Positions 32,250 to 44,299 of a DNA stretch of 64,000 bases are shown one piece after another. Made by a program: the position numbers and the translations under genes. The notes beneath the pieces were generated by a model, which did no database searches, was not told the DNA's origin, and saw nothing but the letters and a program-made list of their open reading frames with translations. Every line of letters starts with the position of its first letter. The stretch's first letter is position 1. Source of the stretch: Knufia peltigerae (taxonomy: Eukaryota; Ascomycota; Eurotiomycetes; Chaetothyriales; Trichomeriaceae); contig JAPDRN010000041.1 of the NCBI GenBank assembly GCA_030247855.1, positions 124,001 to 188,000 of the forward strand. Direction: 5' to 3'.

Positions 32250-33667
32250 GGCTTTTTTTTTCTTCTTCCTCTTGAGCAGCTCTCCACTCTTCAGAGTTGT
32301 TCGAGTCTTGCACCTCCGCCCTTGTCGGCCGCGGACCTCAATCGAAGGCAGGGAGATGCTGGGAAGCGGCAGAGTCGGCTGAGGTTTGACGTATGTATAG
32401 GGTGGTGCTCGTGCGTTTCGCAAGGAGAAGAGTCCGTCGACACCGCAAGGTTGATTCAGATATTGGCTGGGATAAGAGAGTTCGAAATGGTGAACAGGAT
32501 CCAAATGTAACTTTTTGTGTGTCTATTTCATCTTCCCAAAACCTAGGTAGAGTTGTCCCTCGGCGCTACGTAGTCATCATTGAAATGTTTACGCGAGAAA
32601 GGTGCATGAAAGCCATAGATACCGGGGGGAGCCGTTTTCCAGATTTGATATGGGGCTGAGAAGAGAACAAAAAGGAGCGGGACCACTGACGTGACGATCT
32701 AGCATCTCCAGAACATGTGCTTGGAGGGGTACTGTCGGTGGCTCGGTGTGCCTGTACCGGACTGCCAGTAGCCCGTAAATTAGGCATGACATGGGGGATG
32801 GAGCCCAAATACTCCCCGTACCCGTATGTACTCGTACTCGTACTAGTCGGGCGTGGGGAAACCAAAAAAAAATACATCAGAATTTGGATATCCGAGAGAG
32901 AAAGTAGTAACGACCCTCAACGTCTCCCTTGGTACCAACTGACCTTCTCGTTTTCCCTGCAACTGGGAAATTATGCGCACGAGTACATCTTGTCACCCAT
33001 GGCCTGAACTGTTGAGGTCCGAAACAACAATCTCTCTCACAACTGTGACGACTTCGTCACTTGTAAACGGATTTGAAGGGGAATTTCCCGTTCCAAATTC
33101 ATCAAGCAAAAGCACCCCAACTTACTTCGAGTCCTGGTAGGCTCTATTTGATCCCCCAGAGTCGTTCATTGGGGGAGGATCGGTTGACCTTGCGCATTGG
33201 AATTAAGCACCCACCTTGAAAGTATTTAACACTTTTATAGGACCCTGCAGGCACTTAAGGTAGGTACGAGAACGAAGTAATACAGGTAAAAACCATGGTA
33301 CCACCCACAGGTACTTGACTCCATACCAAAACTACTCGAAAACGCCATTGTCATGCCAAAACACAGAACTACCTACATACTGTTATTTCTGTCTGTCTTG
33401 CACCATCACCACTGACCCCAGATCCTACCTATGTACTGACTGATCAACAAAGATTAAGAAGGAAAATAACCAAAAAGGAAAGAAAGTGAATGTATGTCCC
33501 CCATCTACAATGTGTTTCATCCATTACCGGTTCCCAAAACCGACCCATGTACTCCGTACCTACCCACCCACTCATCCAGTCCAAGTCTGAACAAACTCCC
33601 GTTTCGCCATGCTGCTACAACAACAACAACAACAACAGACCTCGTAATCAAGATTCGTATCACATCA
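32250..33667. other. Intergenic between two minus-strand genes
   Basis: About 1.4 kb without a supported gene. It has CCTAGGTAG near 32543, tandem GTACTCGTACTCGTACTAG at 32828-32846, GTACTCCGTAC at 33549-33559 and a (CAA)n run near 33617-33637. Confidence 0.5.
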
Positions 33668-36600
33668 TCACTCTTGAATGAACATTGGAATCATCCCCAT
33701 CTCTGTGCACTCTTCAGAAGTTGGACTCAGTTCTTCTAGATCCTCCACCGCCACCGTGATCTCGGCACGTTCGGCCTTCTCCTTCCCCTTTGGAGGCTTC
33801 GGCTTCTTCGCCCAACCGATCAGGACCTTCCAACCTGACCCATGTTCCTTACCTTCTTCGATCATCTCGTCGACATCCTCGAGCCAACGTGCCTGTTCCC
33901 TGCCAGACTCGGCTCGGACCTTGACCAGCCACTCTTCCCACATCCTGGCACCGAGCAGTCCAGTCAAGTCCGCCACGTCTTCTGTACTCCCGACCGGTCC
34001 TTGGACGGCTTCCACGTCCATGTACTGCTTGACGATCTTGCTGATGGTTGAGACCTCGCTGATCGGTCGCGGTGCCGGAACAAAAGGTTTGGCCCCTTGA
34101 CGCCACGAGTGCCATCCGCCCATGTAACCGTGGGCACTCTCTTCGACTTCTTTCGGAGGTTTCCGTCCCATGGGCATAAACACCCACGCCCTCTTGACTC
34201 CCGTGAAGCCTTCCTTTTTCAGTCGGCGTAACCAACTTCGGGCCGCTTCACGCTCATACCCTCGGCGGTGCAATTCGAAGCCAAATTCAACAGACATGGC
34301 ATCACCTCGAGGTCCGGCGTGAGCGATTGTCGAGTCCATGATCATGTAGTCAATAAACCCGCCTGGCTTCAACACTCGGTGACATTCGCGCAGTGCCAGA
34401 TCCCATTCGTCAATCTCAGGGACGCCTGGCACGGGGTTATGTTTCAGCAGAACGTGGAGTGATCTTGCCGAGATCACATCAAAATGACCACTGCGGAAAG
34501 GTAACTGCCAAAGATGGGGTACCGAAACAGTCCGGTGGTTCTTGGGTGCTTCAGGTTTTGGTTTTCCTGGTGGTCTCTGCGCTTGAGATTGCTCCTTGGT
34601 GATGACTGTGTAGATCTTGACATTTGGCCATTGAAGCGCCGCATTCCATGCCCAAGATGCACACGATGTACCACCAATGTCGAGAATGCGAATCCGCTTA
34701 CTGCCGACGCACATGGGATCATCAAGTGGGATGGTAGACTTCATCCTGAGTCGTTGACATGCCGCTTCAGAGGCCAGGAGACGTCCGCCGTACATGGTCC
34801 TCAAGGCATCAATCTGCCAACTGGATGGTTCAATGGATGCAAGGGCAAGTTGTTCGCGCTCGGCAAATTTGAAGGCCATCTGCTCAGACGTCTGCTCAAA
34901 TATGCCTGTAGCTCGAGGGTTCTGGCTGAACGGTCCCGCATACTTTGGTCTTTTGTGCTCCAGGAGAATATGCTGGCCCAACAAATTCGTGACGTGTTGC
35001 TCTGGCAAAGCCACACGGAACGCTTGTATCGCTTCGAGCCGCGAACTGGCATGAATGAACGCATCACGTCGTTTGCGATTGCTGAGCATGTAGCGGAAAG
35101 CGTTCAAAAACACTACTTCCTTCGTGTCTAGTTCTGCTTGTTTCTTAGCAACCACAGCTGTTTCGGTGTTGACATCGTCCGAGAACATTACTGTACGACG
35201 ACGTGTCGTCGCCGCGAGGTCAGTCTTGGCCTTATCTTGTTCGTCAACCTCCTTCTCGTCCTGATTGACATTTGGGTCTGAATCGAGTATTGCGGATAAA
35301 TACCCGGTTTGAGCAGCAAGCCATGAACCCGTAAGGTCTAGGTTACGGCTTGCATTGTGTTTGAGCTCGTCAAAGTATTTCTCGTCATACTCGAAGCTGA
35401 CCTTCCTTGGGACTGGTGATGGTGGTTTGGTATCATCGCCAGGGCCGTAGAGATCGTCGTCTTCAGTCTGTTGACTTTTTGCTTTTTGTCTAGTGCTAGT
35501 ATCAAGATCAAAAAGTGCCTGTCGTGCGGTGGGTGGACCTTCGGTCAAGTTCGTGTCATCGACAGCGAGAACAGTTTCTACCACGTTACTTGAGCTTGTA
35601 TTTTCCCAAGGTCGATTGTAGAACGTTTCGGCGGTGGCAGTATTTGGCATACTTGGACCTCTGGACCTATTTAGGCACCAAGTATGACGAGATCCACTCT
35701 GCAAGGACGAGAAAAATCCTCCAGGAGACGGGATACTGAGTTGCGTAAAGCTGTAGTCGGATATCGGAGTCTCCCCATCCGCGCTGCGTGGTCTGTTTAT
35801 AAGGTGAGGATCCAACAGCTCACGCATTTCCTGACGTCTTCCGGTCCTCTTTGACGAGCCCGAGCCCGAGCCCGAGCCTGAACCTGACGAGGTTGAGAGG
35901 TTGTCCACGCTCCTGTCACCCGCCAAACGCCGAAGAATCTGCAGAGCATCCGGAGGCAGACGGACACCCGGGTCCGACCCGTTGGATCGTGGTCTGACTT
36001 CCTCGAATGTCTTCAACTCATCAATGGTGGGCATCAAGGGTGACATGTCCTGTGGCGTGGCACCAGGCACTTGAGGGAAGCTGACCACCATGTCAGTCCA
36101 GGCTGTTGTCGCTGTAGGAGAGAGTATATTGGAAAACGAGTGGTTTGAGTGGGCCTCTGCTGGCGACAAGATTACACTGTGGCCATCGTCGAGTGCAATC
36201 TCGAGATGCTGTGCCTCGACTGGAGGTGCCGCACTTGGTGAGACACCACCCCAGTTCGAACCTTGTGCAACTTCAAGCTGCTTCATGTCAGGAGTCACCG
36301 GAGCGCTTGTGCCTTGAACGCAGGGCGACTCGGATGCGGTACTATTGCTGTCGCCCAAAGAAGGTGGTGCATTTGCGGCAGGCACGGATCTTGGAAGTGC
36401 TGACAGTGTTGTTGGCGAGAGGCGAATTTTCGTGGCCGGTGACATGCCATAGGCTATTTCTTTGATCGGACTACTGTCCACCGTACCCCAGGAATCGCGA
36501 GGAATGATCAAAGCGGGATATCTGTTTCGACTTGACCTGTTGCTCGCACAACTGCTCCTGCTAGATTCAGAGGCGAATGTCGTGGGGTCGCTGGCAAGAG

Positions 36601-36952
36601 ATGGACAATCATCACTGAATACCGTGCCAGCTTCGCTATCGGAGTAAGAAGTTCTTACTGAGTTGCGTGGGAATCCATCGCTAGCGCTACTGGCTGGAGA
36701 TGGTTCACAGGAGGAGACCGGGGAAGCGGCGTATGTGGTCGTGGCGAGAGAGCTCTTCCGAGGAGCAACAGTGAAGAGCTGGGAGTTCCAAGCCGCAGGA
36801 CGACCGATGACGGTGGAATCACTTCCATCTCCTTCGCTATCACTTTTGACCCCTTGACTTCCATCTTCCTTTTCTTCGACAATAGTATTAAGCTGTCGTC
36901 CACGGGCCAGCCGAGGCGGGGATTGGTAAGTTGTTGATGGTAAAACGCTCAT
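33668..36952 (-). CDS. Large fungal protein with C-terminal methyltransferase domain
   Basis: Single exon, 1094 residues. The first about 600 residues are Ser/Pro/Thr-rich and disordered, with an internal Gly-Ser repeat (GSGSGSGS) and a Ser-Ser-rich stretch. Residues about 600-720 form a helical domain (VFLNAFRYMLSNRKRRDAF). Residues about 780-920 resemble a class I SAM-dependent methyltransferase: RIRILDIGGTSCASWAW at the SAM loop, FDVISARSLHVLL, and the motif-III strand ECHRVLKPGGFIDYMIMD. The SAM loop reads GGTSCA rather than the common GxGxG, so cofactor binding is not assured. Similar long proteins occur across Pezizomycotina without known function. The start MSVLPSTTYQSPPRL fits, and no frame break is visible over 3.3 kb. 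Confidence 0.82.
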   Translation of the reverse strand: MSVLPSTTYQSPPRLARGRQLNTIVEEKEDGSQGVKSDSEGDGSDSTVIGRPAAWNSQLFTVAPRKSSLATTTYAASPVSSCEPSPASSASDGFPRNSVRTSYSDSEAGTVFSDDCPSLASDPTTFASESSRSSCASNRSSRNRYPALIIPRDSWGTVDSSPIKEIAYGMSPATKIRLSPTTLSALPRSVPAANAPPSLGDSNSTASESPCVQGTSAPVTPDMKQLEVAQGSNWGGVSPSAAPPVEAQHLEIALDDGHSVILSPAEAHSNHSFSNILSPTATTAWTDMVVSFPQVPGATPQDMSPLMPTIDELKTFEEVRPRSNGSDPGVRLPPDALQILRRLAGDRSVDNLSTSSGSGSGSGSGSSKRTGRRQEMRELLDPHLINRPRSADGETPISDYSFTQLSIPSPGGFFSSLQSGSRHTWCLNRSRGPSMPNTATAETFYNRPWENTSSSNVVETVLAVDDTNLTEGPPTARQALFDLDTSTRQKAKSQQTEDDDLYGPGDDTKPPSPVPRKVSFEYDEKYFDELKHNASRNLDLTGSWLAAQTGYLSAILDSDPNVNQDEKEVDEQDKAKTDLAATTRRRTVMFSDDVNTETAVVAKKQAELDTKEVVFLNAFRYMLSNRKRRDAFIHASSRLEAIQAFRVALPEQHVTNLLGQHILLEHKRPKYAGPFSQNPRATGIFEQTSEQMAFKFAEREQLALASIEPSSWQIDALRTMYGGRLLASEAACQRLRMKSTIPLDDPMCVGSKRIRILDIGGTSCASWAWNAALQWPNVKIYTVITKEQSQAQRPPGKPKPEAPKNHRTVSVPHLWQLPFRSGHFDVISARSLHVLLKHNPVPGVPEIDEWDLALRECHRVLKPGGFIDYMIMDSTIAHAGPRGDAMSVEFGFELHRRGYEREAARSWLRRLKKEGFTGVKRAWVFMPMGRKPPKEVEESAHGYMGGWHSWRQGAKPFVPAPRPISEVSTISKIVKQYMDVEAVQGPVGSTEDVADLTGLLGARMWEEWLVKVRAESGREQARWLEDVDEMIEEGKEHGSGWKVLIGWAKKPKPPKGKEKAERAEITVAVEDLEELSPTSEECTEMGMIPMFIQE

Positions 36953-38556
36953 GCTTTCGGAGGGCCAGCCTTCATAAGATATTAGTTTGGTTTGATAGCT
37001 GGTGTTAGTGTCAAGTGTTCATCGAGGGCCAGCCCGATAGCGTGTAGCGAGGTGGTAATGGTAATTAAAAAACTTGTTAGAGCGTCGCCGATCAACGGTC
37101 GGACGCAGAAAAAAGACGAAGGTAAGGAGCGAAAGTAGAGACAACCGGTAGCGACCAGCAACTCCAGCGACGATGAGGTGTCAATCAGGAAGAGTGTTTG
37201 TTCATGGGAAATATCGACGGGTAAGAAGATGAGGAGTAGAACAGAAGACTCCCCTTGGAAGCGCCGTGAACGACAACATTGGCGCTCCGTTGAAACCTGG
37301 AGGGAAGATTGCTCAGCGGCACAGCCATGTCACGACCACATTCACGGATTCAGCATCGGTACGTTGTCAGTTGTCCACAATTGGATAAGACGGCGGTGGA
37401 TAAAGGCATGGGATGCATCAATGGCCATAGCCGAGAAACTGAAGAGACATCTCGAGCCAATTATCGGGCCGGTCCAGCTGCAACCCGTCGAGAAGAGCCG
37501 GGAGGTGGCATCGATGCTCGTTCGATAGTCTCGAGAGGTGTTCACAGGATGTTGGAGGATACAGGGAATGGTTGGTGGAAGAACTGGGGGGGAGAGAGTG
37601 AGAAGTCGCATGGTTGGTCGTCACTCCATGGCTCCGAATGCCGGGCGCTTACACCAGCGCTACCAACTTGGCCACTATTTATGGCATCACTTGAATCTGC
37701 ACAGTCTGGCCAATGATGAAGCCTGAGGATCAATTTGATCGGCTCTTTGAGAACATCAGTCTGGCGAGTTTGTGTGAAGGATATCAGCCTGTAGCGCCGC
37801 AGTCATCCTCTGGTGAAATGCAAGGCGACTGCGCCGATACACCTCTAGCTGCAGAAGTTCCACGTGATGTTGCTCTATCAGACGCAAGGACTCGAGCATA
37901 AGCAAGAAGGACCTCTTCATTCCGGCTCTACTATATGATAATAAAGGCAGATAGTTGCGGTGTGATGAGTAGGAGTAAGAAGATCGTGCAAGATTGAGCG
38001 TACCCTGAGCCACGGGAATGAACACTGTGTTTCACCGTAGTATACGGTCAAACACGGCCTTGCAAGACTCAGTCTGTCGCATTCACACAACACGTCTTGG
38101 CGCAATCAGTACAGGGTATTCCTCTCTCAGAAGTACAATGATGCCTCATATAGTGAATTTCTGTCAGCAATGAGACTCGTGGTCTAACCGCAAAGTCACT
38201 CCTTCCAGTATAGTGCCAAAGCATTCATCATTCCCTTCCTTGCCCGAGGAAATGACCTCCGAGATTGGTGCCAGATTGGACTCGCCTCTTTGTACATAGT
38301 AATCTATGCCTAAAATGGCTAAGTCTAGGGCCATTTCCCCTCAACCGGCTTGGCAAGTTTTCTCGGTTATCATACTCTCTGTACTTCGTCCTCTATGTAG
38401 ACCTTGTACTCATCCTACCACAACTTCGGTCGCATGTAGCCTCAAGCCTCATGACACTGTCAGCAGTTATCATTCCCAATTGTCGCTGACATGTGCAGCA
38501 CATCTGTGACTCCGACTACGAACCGGTCAATGTGACCAAAGCCGTCGGCGCCACTC
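36953..38556. other. Divergent intergenic region
   Basis: About 1.6 kb between the methyltransferase-domain gene and the Zn2Cys6 regulator. GGGCCAGCC is repeated near 36906, 36964 and 37026. Nothing coding is supported. Confidence 0.5.
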
Positions 38557-40040
38557 ATGCCACCAAAGAGGATACGCACAGTCGAGGGCTCATGCTGGTC
38601 CTGTAAACAACGCAGAGTGAAATGCAGTCTTGAGAAGCCTGCCTGCAGCAAATGCATCGTCGCCGGGACGAAATGCAGCTATGACAAAATCCTGATCAAA
38701 TGGGATGCCCGGCCAAGGAAAGGCTCTCCCGTAGGAAATCAACTCTGCTTGTACCATCATTCATTGCCCGGCAGCAGCGGATACAACCTGGCCATCAACG
38801 AACGACGCGCCATTGACTATTTCCGCTCGCGAGTCTGGCCATTGTTCTCGACATCGGCTCATCCATGCCCGCCCCCTATCGCGCTCGCCATGGCGGACAG
38901 GTCGGTATTGCTGGCGACGTGTGTCATGGCCGACTCGCATCGCGTGTTGTTCGATGGACGGAATAGCAAGGAGAACGTCTACAACAAGCGCCTCCACTGT
39001 ATCACCACTGTACGAAAACAACTTGCAGATGCAGCAGACAGCAAGGGCATCCCGCTATCAACTGTCCTCGTCGCGGTGCTGCTGATGTACTTTTCCGACG
39101 GGTTCGTGGAATGCAACCATCCTGATTCTTCGACGTTGAGTCATCATGCCGGCGCAAGAGCGATAATCAATTCTTTGGGAGGTCTTTCAGCAATTATGTC
39201 TGATGGAGAGACCTCTATCAAAAGTGAGTTCTGTCTGTCTGCATATCGTGCCTTGCTTTTCTCTCGCAACGACCTTGATTTTGTCCGCCATATCGCTAAC
39301 ATTGTCCAGTGCTACTGAGCGAATTCGCCACTACAGATTTGACGAACGCTTTGCTACACGGCACTCCACCTTCGTTCCCATCCAAGACTTGGGAAATGAT
39401 GGACATGAACGCAGTGTGGTGGGAGAAGACACCTCCGGGCATGGAATCGTTTGCATCGATATTTCAAAAGATGTCCGATTTGGCGAGTTATCACGATCTC
39501 GTGTCACTCGGCAAGCAGGAATTTTCCGTCCAACGCATCAAGGAGTTCGAAGCCGATCTACGGCCAGGCTACGCTTCAATCAGTCCAGTCGAGCTGACGG
39601 ACCACAAAGAAGAAGAGGAGGAGGAGGAGGAGGACCAGAAACCTCTTGACCCGGACATGGTGCCCTCTTCGGCCTTGTTGCGCGCTTTCCAGCACAGCGC
39701 AAACCTGTATCTCTACCGCGCCGTCTGCGGATTGCCGGCGAATCACTACGTTGTTCAACAGCATGCACAAGCCTGCCTCGACTGCATCATGGGAATGCCG
39801 TCGCAATCAAAGGCTTTGAACTGTGCGCTTTTCCCACTCTTGGTGTCTGGTGCGCACGCTTTTCTCGACACGAATAAACAGGCAATCGTACGAAAGTTGG
39901 ACGTCGTATATGGCAATCTCAAGTTCAATGCTGTCAAGTCGATCCGATCGGCACTGGAGGACCTGTGGGCGTCACCTAGACAAGGCGGATCATGGTTTGA
40001 AATGTTTACAGGTCTCGATGCACAGGCTCTGGTTCTGTAG
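38557..40040 (+). CDS. Zn2Cys6 transcription factor with fungal-specific domain
   Basis: Two exons, 38557-39223 and 39310-40040, with an 86-nt intron (donor GTGAGT, acceptor GTCCAG); 465 residues. The zinc cluster is at residues 12-41: GSCWSCKQRRVKCSLEKPACSKCIVAGTKC, C-x2-C-x6-C-x6-C-x2-C-x6-C. Downstream is a helical Fungal_trans_2-like region: NERRAIDYFRSRVWPLFS, HCITTVRKQLADA, VLLMYFSDGF and HHAGARAIINSLGG, then a Glu-rich loop (eight acidic residues in a row) near residue 315 and further helices to the end. Proteins of this shape (zinc cluster, no leucine zipper, about 450-600 residues) are typically pathway regulators; the target is unknown. No co-regulated gene set is evident nearby. 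Confidence 0.88.
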
Positions 40041-40388
40041 GCTTTACGAATACGTTGGGAAGTTGTATGATGACTTATAAAAAATATACGATGTCATCAC
40101 TGTAGGTAAATCTTGGTTAGGTACGGCAGCTACGCTGCTTTTTCTCAAGCTGGCAAAGCAGTCATAAAAATCAACGACGTCGATCGACGTCGATACTTGA
40201 GAGTTCAGTCATTGAAATTGATTTTCATTGTGACATTGCTATTGCACCATAGTCTATTCTCTGTATTGAGAAATGACATCGCAACAGAGCACGCGGTATT
40301 TCTTTTTTTGAATCATTCAAACCTGCACCGAGCATGAAAAACATCACTGAGCTTGCTCCTTATGAGAGCGCCCCTCAAGTCTGGCAGC
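40041..40388. other. Short convergent intergenic
   Basis: 3' ends of the Zn2Cys6 gene and RPL3. It contains GACGTCGATCGACGTCGATA (about 40177-40196), a self-complementary stretch that could fold, but no further assignment. Confidence 0.45.
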
Positions 40389-41812
40389 TTACGAAGAAGC
40401 AACGAGATCCTTCTTGAGCGTGCCCAAGAATTGTCTCTTCTCCTGAGGAGTCTGGTAAGCACCGTGACCGAATTTGGACGAGGTGTCGATCCACTTGAGG
40501 TCGACCTTCTCGAGAGCCTTGCGGGAGGTGTGAGGGAACATGGACTTTCGGAGAGTGATGACTCGCTTCTTGACACCGGGGACGGCACCCTTGAGCAGGA
40601 CGAAATCGTTCTTGACCTCACCGTAGTGGACGAAACCACCCATTCTGTATGAATATGTTAGTATTTGACGCACACAAAAAAATGAGATGAAAAATTAAGA
40701 CGTACGGTGTGATCTGCTTGTTGACAACGTCAAATTCTGTGGCAGCGTTCTTCTCGTCCTTGCCCTTTCCGACACGGTAGACCTTGTGGTTGACAGAGGT
40801 ACGGTGGTGGTAACCCATCTGACCGGCGCGAGCAACGGTCCACTGGACGTGGGAAGGATGCCATGCACCGATACAGGCGACCTTTCTGAGACCCTTGTGT
40901 GTCTTTCTGGGAAGCTTCTTGGTACCCCATCTGCTGGTGACGCCCTGGAAACCGTGACCCTTGGTGACCGCGATGGCATCGATCATCTCGTCCTGCTCGA
41001 AGATGGTGTCGATCTCGACTGGCTTCTCGAACAGACCGTGACCGAACTCGATCTTGTCTGCGATGCTTCCTCCGTTGACCTGGATCTCCATCAAGTGTGC
41101 CTTCTTCTGCTTGAGGGGGGTCGAGCGGATCTGGGTGTGCGCGAGGACACGGATGACTGTGCAGTACTTCTTCATGCGCTCGAGCTCACGGGTGATTGAG
41201 GAACCCTTGTTCTCGGAGTGTAGTTTGGCGTACTTGGTGAAGGCCTTCTTCTTCGATCGGTACCAGTTCTTGTAGAATCTGCGTCGCACTTCGTCGCTGA
41301 GATGCTCGGCCCAAACGGTGGTGAGCGATCGGAGACCGCGGGGAGTCTCGATGTAACCGACGAGACCGACGACGATCATCTGCCCAATGTATTAGTATGC
41401 GCCTTGTCTGTTCGCCCTCGCCGTCGACATACTGGTGGTGTCTCAATAACAGTGACGGCTTCAACGACCTCCTTCTTGTGCATCTTTGCGCCTGGTCGAT
41501 CGAGGTCGCGGACGATGGTGGTCATGCCGGCTTTGTAACCCATGGCGGCGGTCAAGTGAACGGGCTTTTTGGGATCATCCTTAGGGAAGCTCTTGACCTT
41601 TCCTCGATGGCGAGCGGCCCGTTTGCGGGGGAGGTAGGCCAAAGATCCTGTTCAATCATCAGCCTTCATGTCAAATTTAATCGTTTTTGACGATTTTTGA
41701 ACGTAGAAAATCGCCATTTTCGCGGAAAACTCACCATGACGAGGCGCTTCAAACTTGCGGTGGCTCCTAAAGCGGTTAGATCAAGTCTATAGTGATGTTA
41801 GATGACTTACAT
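40389..41812 (-). CDS. rpl3: Cytosolic ribosomal protein L3 (uL3)
   Basis: Five coding exons on the reverse strand: 41811-41812, 41735-41766, 41433-41647, 40706-41379, 40389-40644; introns of 44, 87, 53 and 61 nt; 392 residues, near the usual length. The start codon is split: exon 1 ends in AT before GTAAGT, and exon 2 begins with G AGC CAC, giving MSHRKFEAPRHGS. No uninterrupted ATG would yield this N-terminus. uL3 sits near the peptidyl-transferase centre and binds early to pre-60S. Conserved stretches include HRGKVKSFPKDDP, MGYKAGMTTIVRDLDRPG, VTKGHGFQGVTSRWGTKKLPRKTHKG with the methylatable His, and GWRSGQ-equivalent text MGYHHRT. Intron-rich 5' ends are frequent in fungal ribosomal-protein genes. 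Confidence 0.96.
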
Positions 41813-44299
41813 GGCTGTTTGTGGTCGATTGAAGCTGTGGTATACTAAGAAAATCTCTGAGATAGCAAAATTGAGAAGTTTCGTGTGCACTTAAGGGCGC
41901 CAAGATTTCCAGAGCGACTAATCCACTAACTCTGAGAATGAACCAATCATAAGAGATGTTTCCACTTTGATCCACTCCCCTGGTAAACCCTGTAAAAGTG
42001 GCAAGTTGCTTAGGTAAGACTATGACGACCTTCGGCACAGTTACTCTACTGTAGTTGCAGTCCAGTGGGCTGAGGGCGTACGGCGAGTTCATCCTTCTCT
42101 CGGTACTCATTGTTCTAACATCATTCCCTCTTATCAATGAATGCAGATACCTATTGTTAAGGGTAAAGAACTCCAGGATCAAACGATAAATACAATGAGT
42201 GAGTGGTGGTAGCCCGTGCACTCGTAACGCTTGCATCGTTCACGGTACAGATACATCCAAGGAGCATCAGTTGCTAAAGAATAAGTGCTTCTCGTGGATC
42301 ATTGGTCGACCGGTACAGGTCTCAACCAAACGTTGTCGAAACCAAACTCCAGCACTTGAGTGTTAAGATCAATTCAACTGACGACGCTCTAGGACCGTCA
42401 AGGTAAACCAGACGGCTGCAAAACAAAGTAGTAACATCTGCAATTTTCAATACTCCAGAATACGCAATTGCTAATTTAGGTAGGTATCTTAGCCCAAAGG
42501 GAGACCGAAGCTTCTAAAGGTAGGACGATGTCATACGAGAGTATAATGTATTTGGTAGGGAACTACGACTTACTAGAAATTCAGCAGCAGAAGAGGCCAA
42601 GCAATAAGGTCCCAAGCTTGACAGCTTCAAGCGAAAAGGTATGGAGAAGGAAGACTCGAAATAAGATGATCCGAAGACGGGTCACACAAGACCTCAACTG
42701 TCAGGCCACAATGAGCGAACATGTCTTGGGAATATCACAATCAAGACGAGGTCACGCCAGAGGGTTTCAAGCAAGACGCCGCCAATCTTGATGACGGTAA
42801 AGGTGATGAAGATAAAAGATGCTGGTGTGGCAGACAAGATCCCTTCACACTTTCGTGGAGGTTGCTAGGTAACTCCATGAGATCCATTGATTTGAGACCC
42901 TTACTGCCAACAATATCCCTGACTCTGCCAGATGGCCAGGATGAGATCTCGACGAGGCATTACTAATTCTTTTCAGCAGCTTTGTCTTCTTGATGCCACC
43001 ATACTCCTTCCATTGCCTAACTTCAGGATCCTTGAGTTGGTTGTCATTGGTCCGGGTGTGGCGTCAAACTCATTCCGACACAAACAGACAATTTGGTCAC
43101 AAATGCCGAACGACTCATTTCAAGTTCTCCGTTCCCATGGCTCTACGATGCGGGACTCTCAGCATGCCTTTCCTTCTGACTTCTGAGCGGATAGTACTTC
43201 CGGGCGGTTTGGGAAGACAGAAGGTCTTGAAATCTAATTCGAACACCTTCACGACCAGAATGAGGAGCGTGCTCGTGTAGGCACTCCACTCTTCACTTCA
43301 TGAAAGGCTTTCCCTTGGTGCTACATATGGGTCTGCCGTCATCATATATCCCACGACATATGATCTTCAGTATTCAGGGCTCCGCGTCCGCAGCTGTAGG
43401 AAGTGCGCTCCTCGTCACTGAGTAGGAGAAGCACTGCCAGCTCCCGGCAACATCAGTTCCAGAATTGGGATTGATGAGTGCCTCATCGTCAGAGTGAGGC
43501 AAGTGAGCGTTTGAGCCGGTTGAAATGATCGCTGACACAATCAAAAACTAATGAACAATAACAGCAACCACAGCACTGAGTTCACTTCAAAAGCAGAGAT
43601 ATGGCAGGTAACGACGAAGTTACCCAAACGACTCTGGCAGCTACCCTATCAACCGCGTGAATCATCCAGTGACAGCAAACAAATTGTCGACTCGTGCCAT
43701 ATGTTACACCTGTAGTATAGTACGGAGGACTCGACTAGCATCTGGTGAAAAAATGATTAGCCCGATACTTTGCCGCCACACAGTACGGCGGTTTTCAGGC
43801 CTGTCTTTCCTTGGAAGCGCATTACTAATTTGCTTAACCAGACACCTGACATTTCGGGTTGAACGACTCAAATTCAACGACAGCAGCTTACACATCCGAG
43901 CACATGCGGACATGACTTCTCAGCTTACACCGCAAACTATCTCATGCCTTTTTTGTTACCATTCCGAGGTGGTTCAGAACATGTGCGCAACGGCATTAAC
44001 ACAGATTCCATGGTGGAATATCTGGGAAGTGGGAAAGGGATAGCGAACCCTGTATGATGATCACAATGGTGCAGGTAAGATTTACGATGATCCCTTTGAG
44101 TGACGACCAAGAGTTGGTAGCTCTGGGCTACTTGTGCCTTTACGGGTGTGAAATTGTCAGGATGCTTGTTTGAGAGAATCTAAGACAAGCTAGGTGGAGT
44201 ACTCATTGCAGTAAACTACAGTGCACAAAGTATTCAGTTTATTGAAGCAAATGCATTGACATTGAGTACAAATTGAAGCTGGTGGCAATGGTTCAAGTT
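41813..44299. other. Intergenic, RPL3 promoter and unresolved stretch
   Basis: About 2.5 kb without a supported gene. Near 42721-42835 a frame opens MSWEYHNQDEVTPEGFKQD and meets possible splice sites, but I could not extend it into a gene. ACCTA-type text (TTAGGTAGGTATC) occurs at 42477. Confidence 0.45.

Noticed and set aside
35860..35885. CCCGAG repeat in the methyltransferase gene as a mobile or CRISPR-like repeat
   Set aside because: It is a simple hexamer encoding Gly-Ser in a disordered arm; CRISPR arrays are not expected in a fungal nucleus.
42721..42966. Frame opening MSWEYHNQDEV with nearby splice-like sites
   Set aside because: I could not extend it into a consistent gene on either side.
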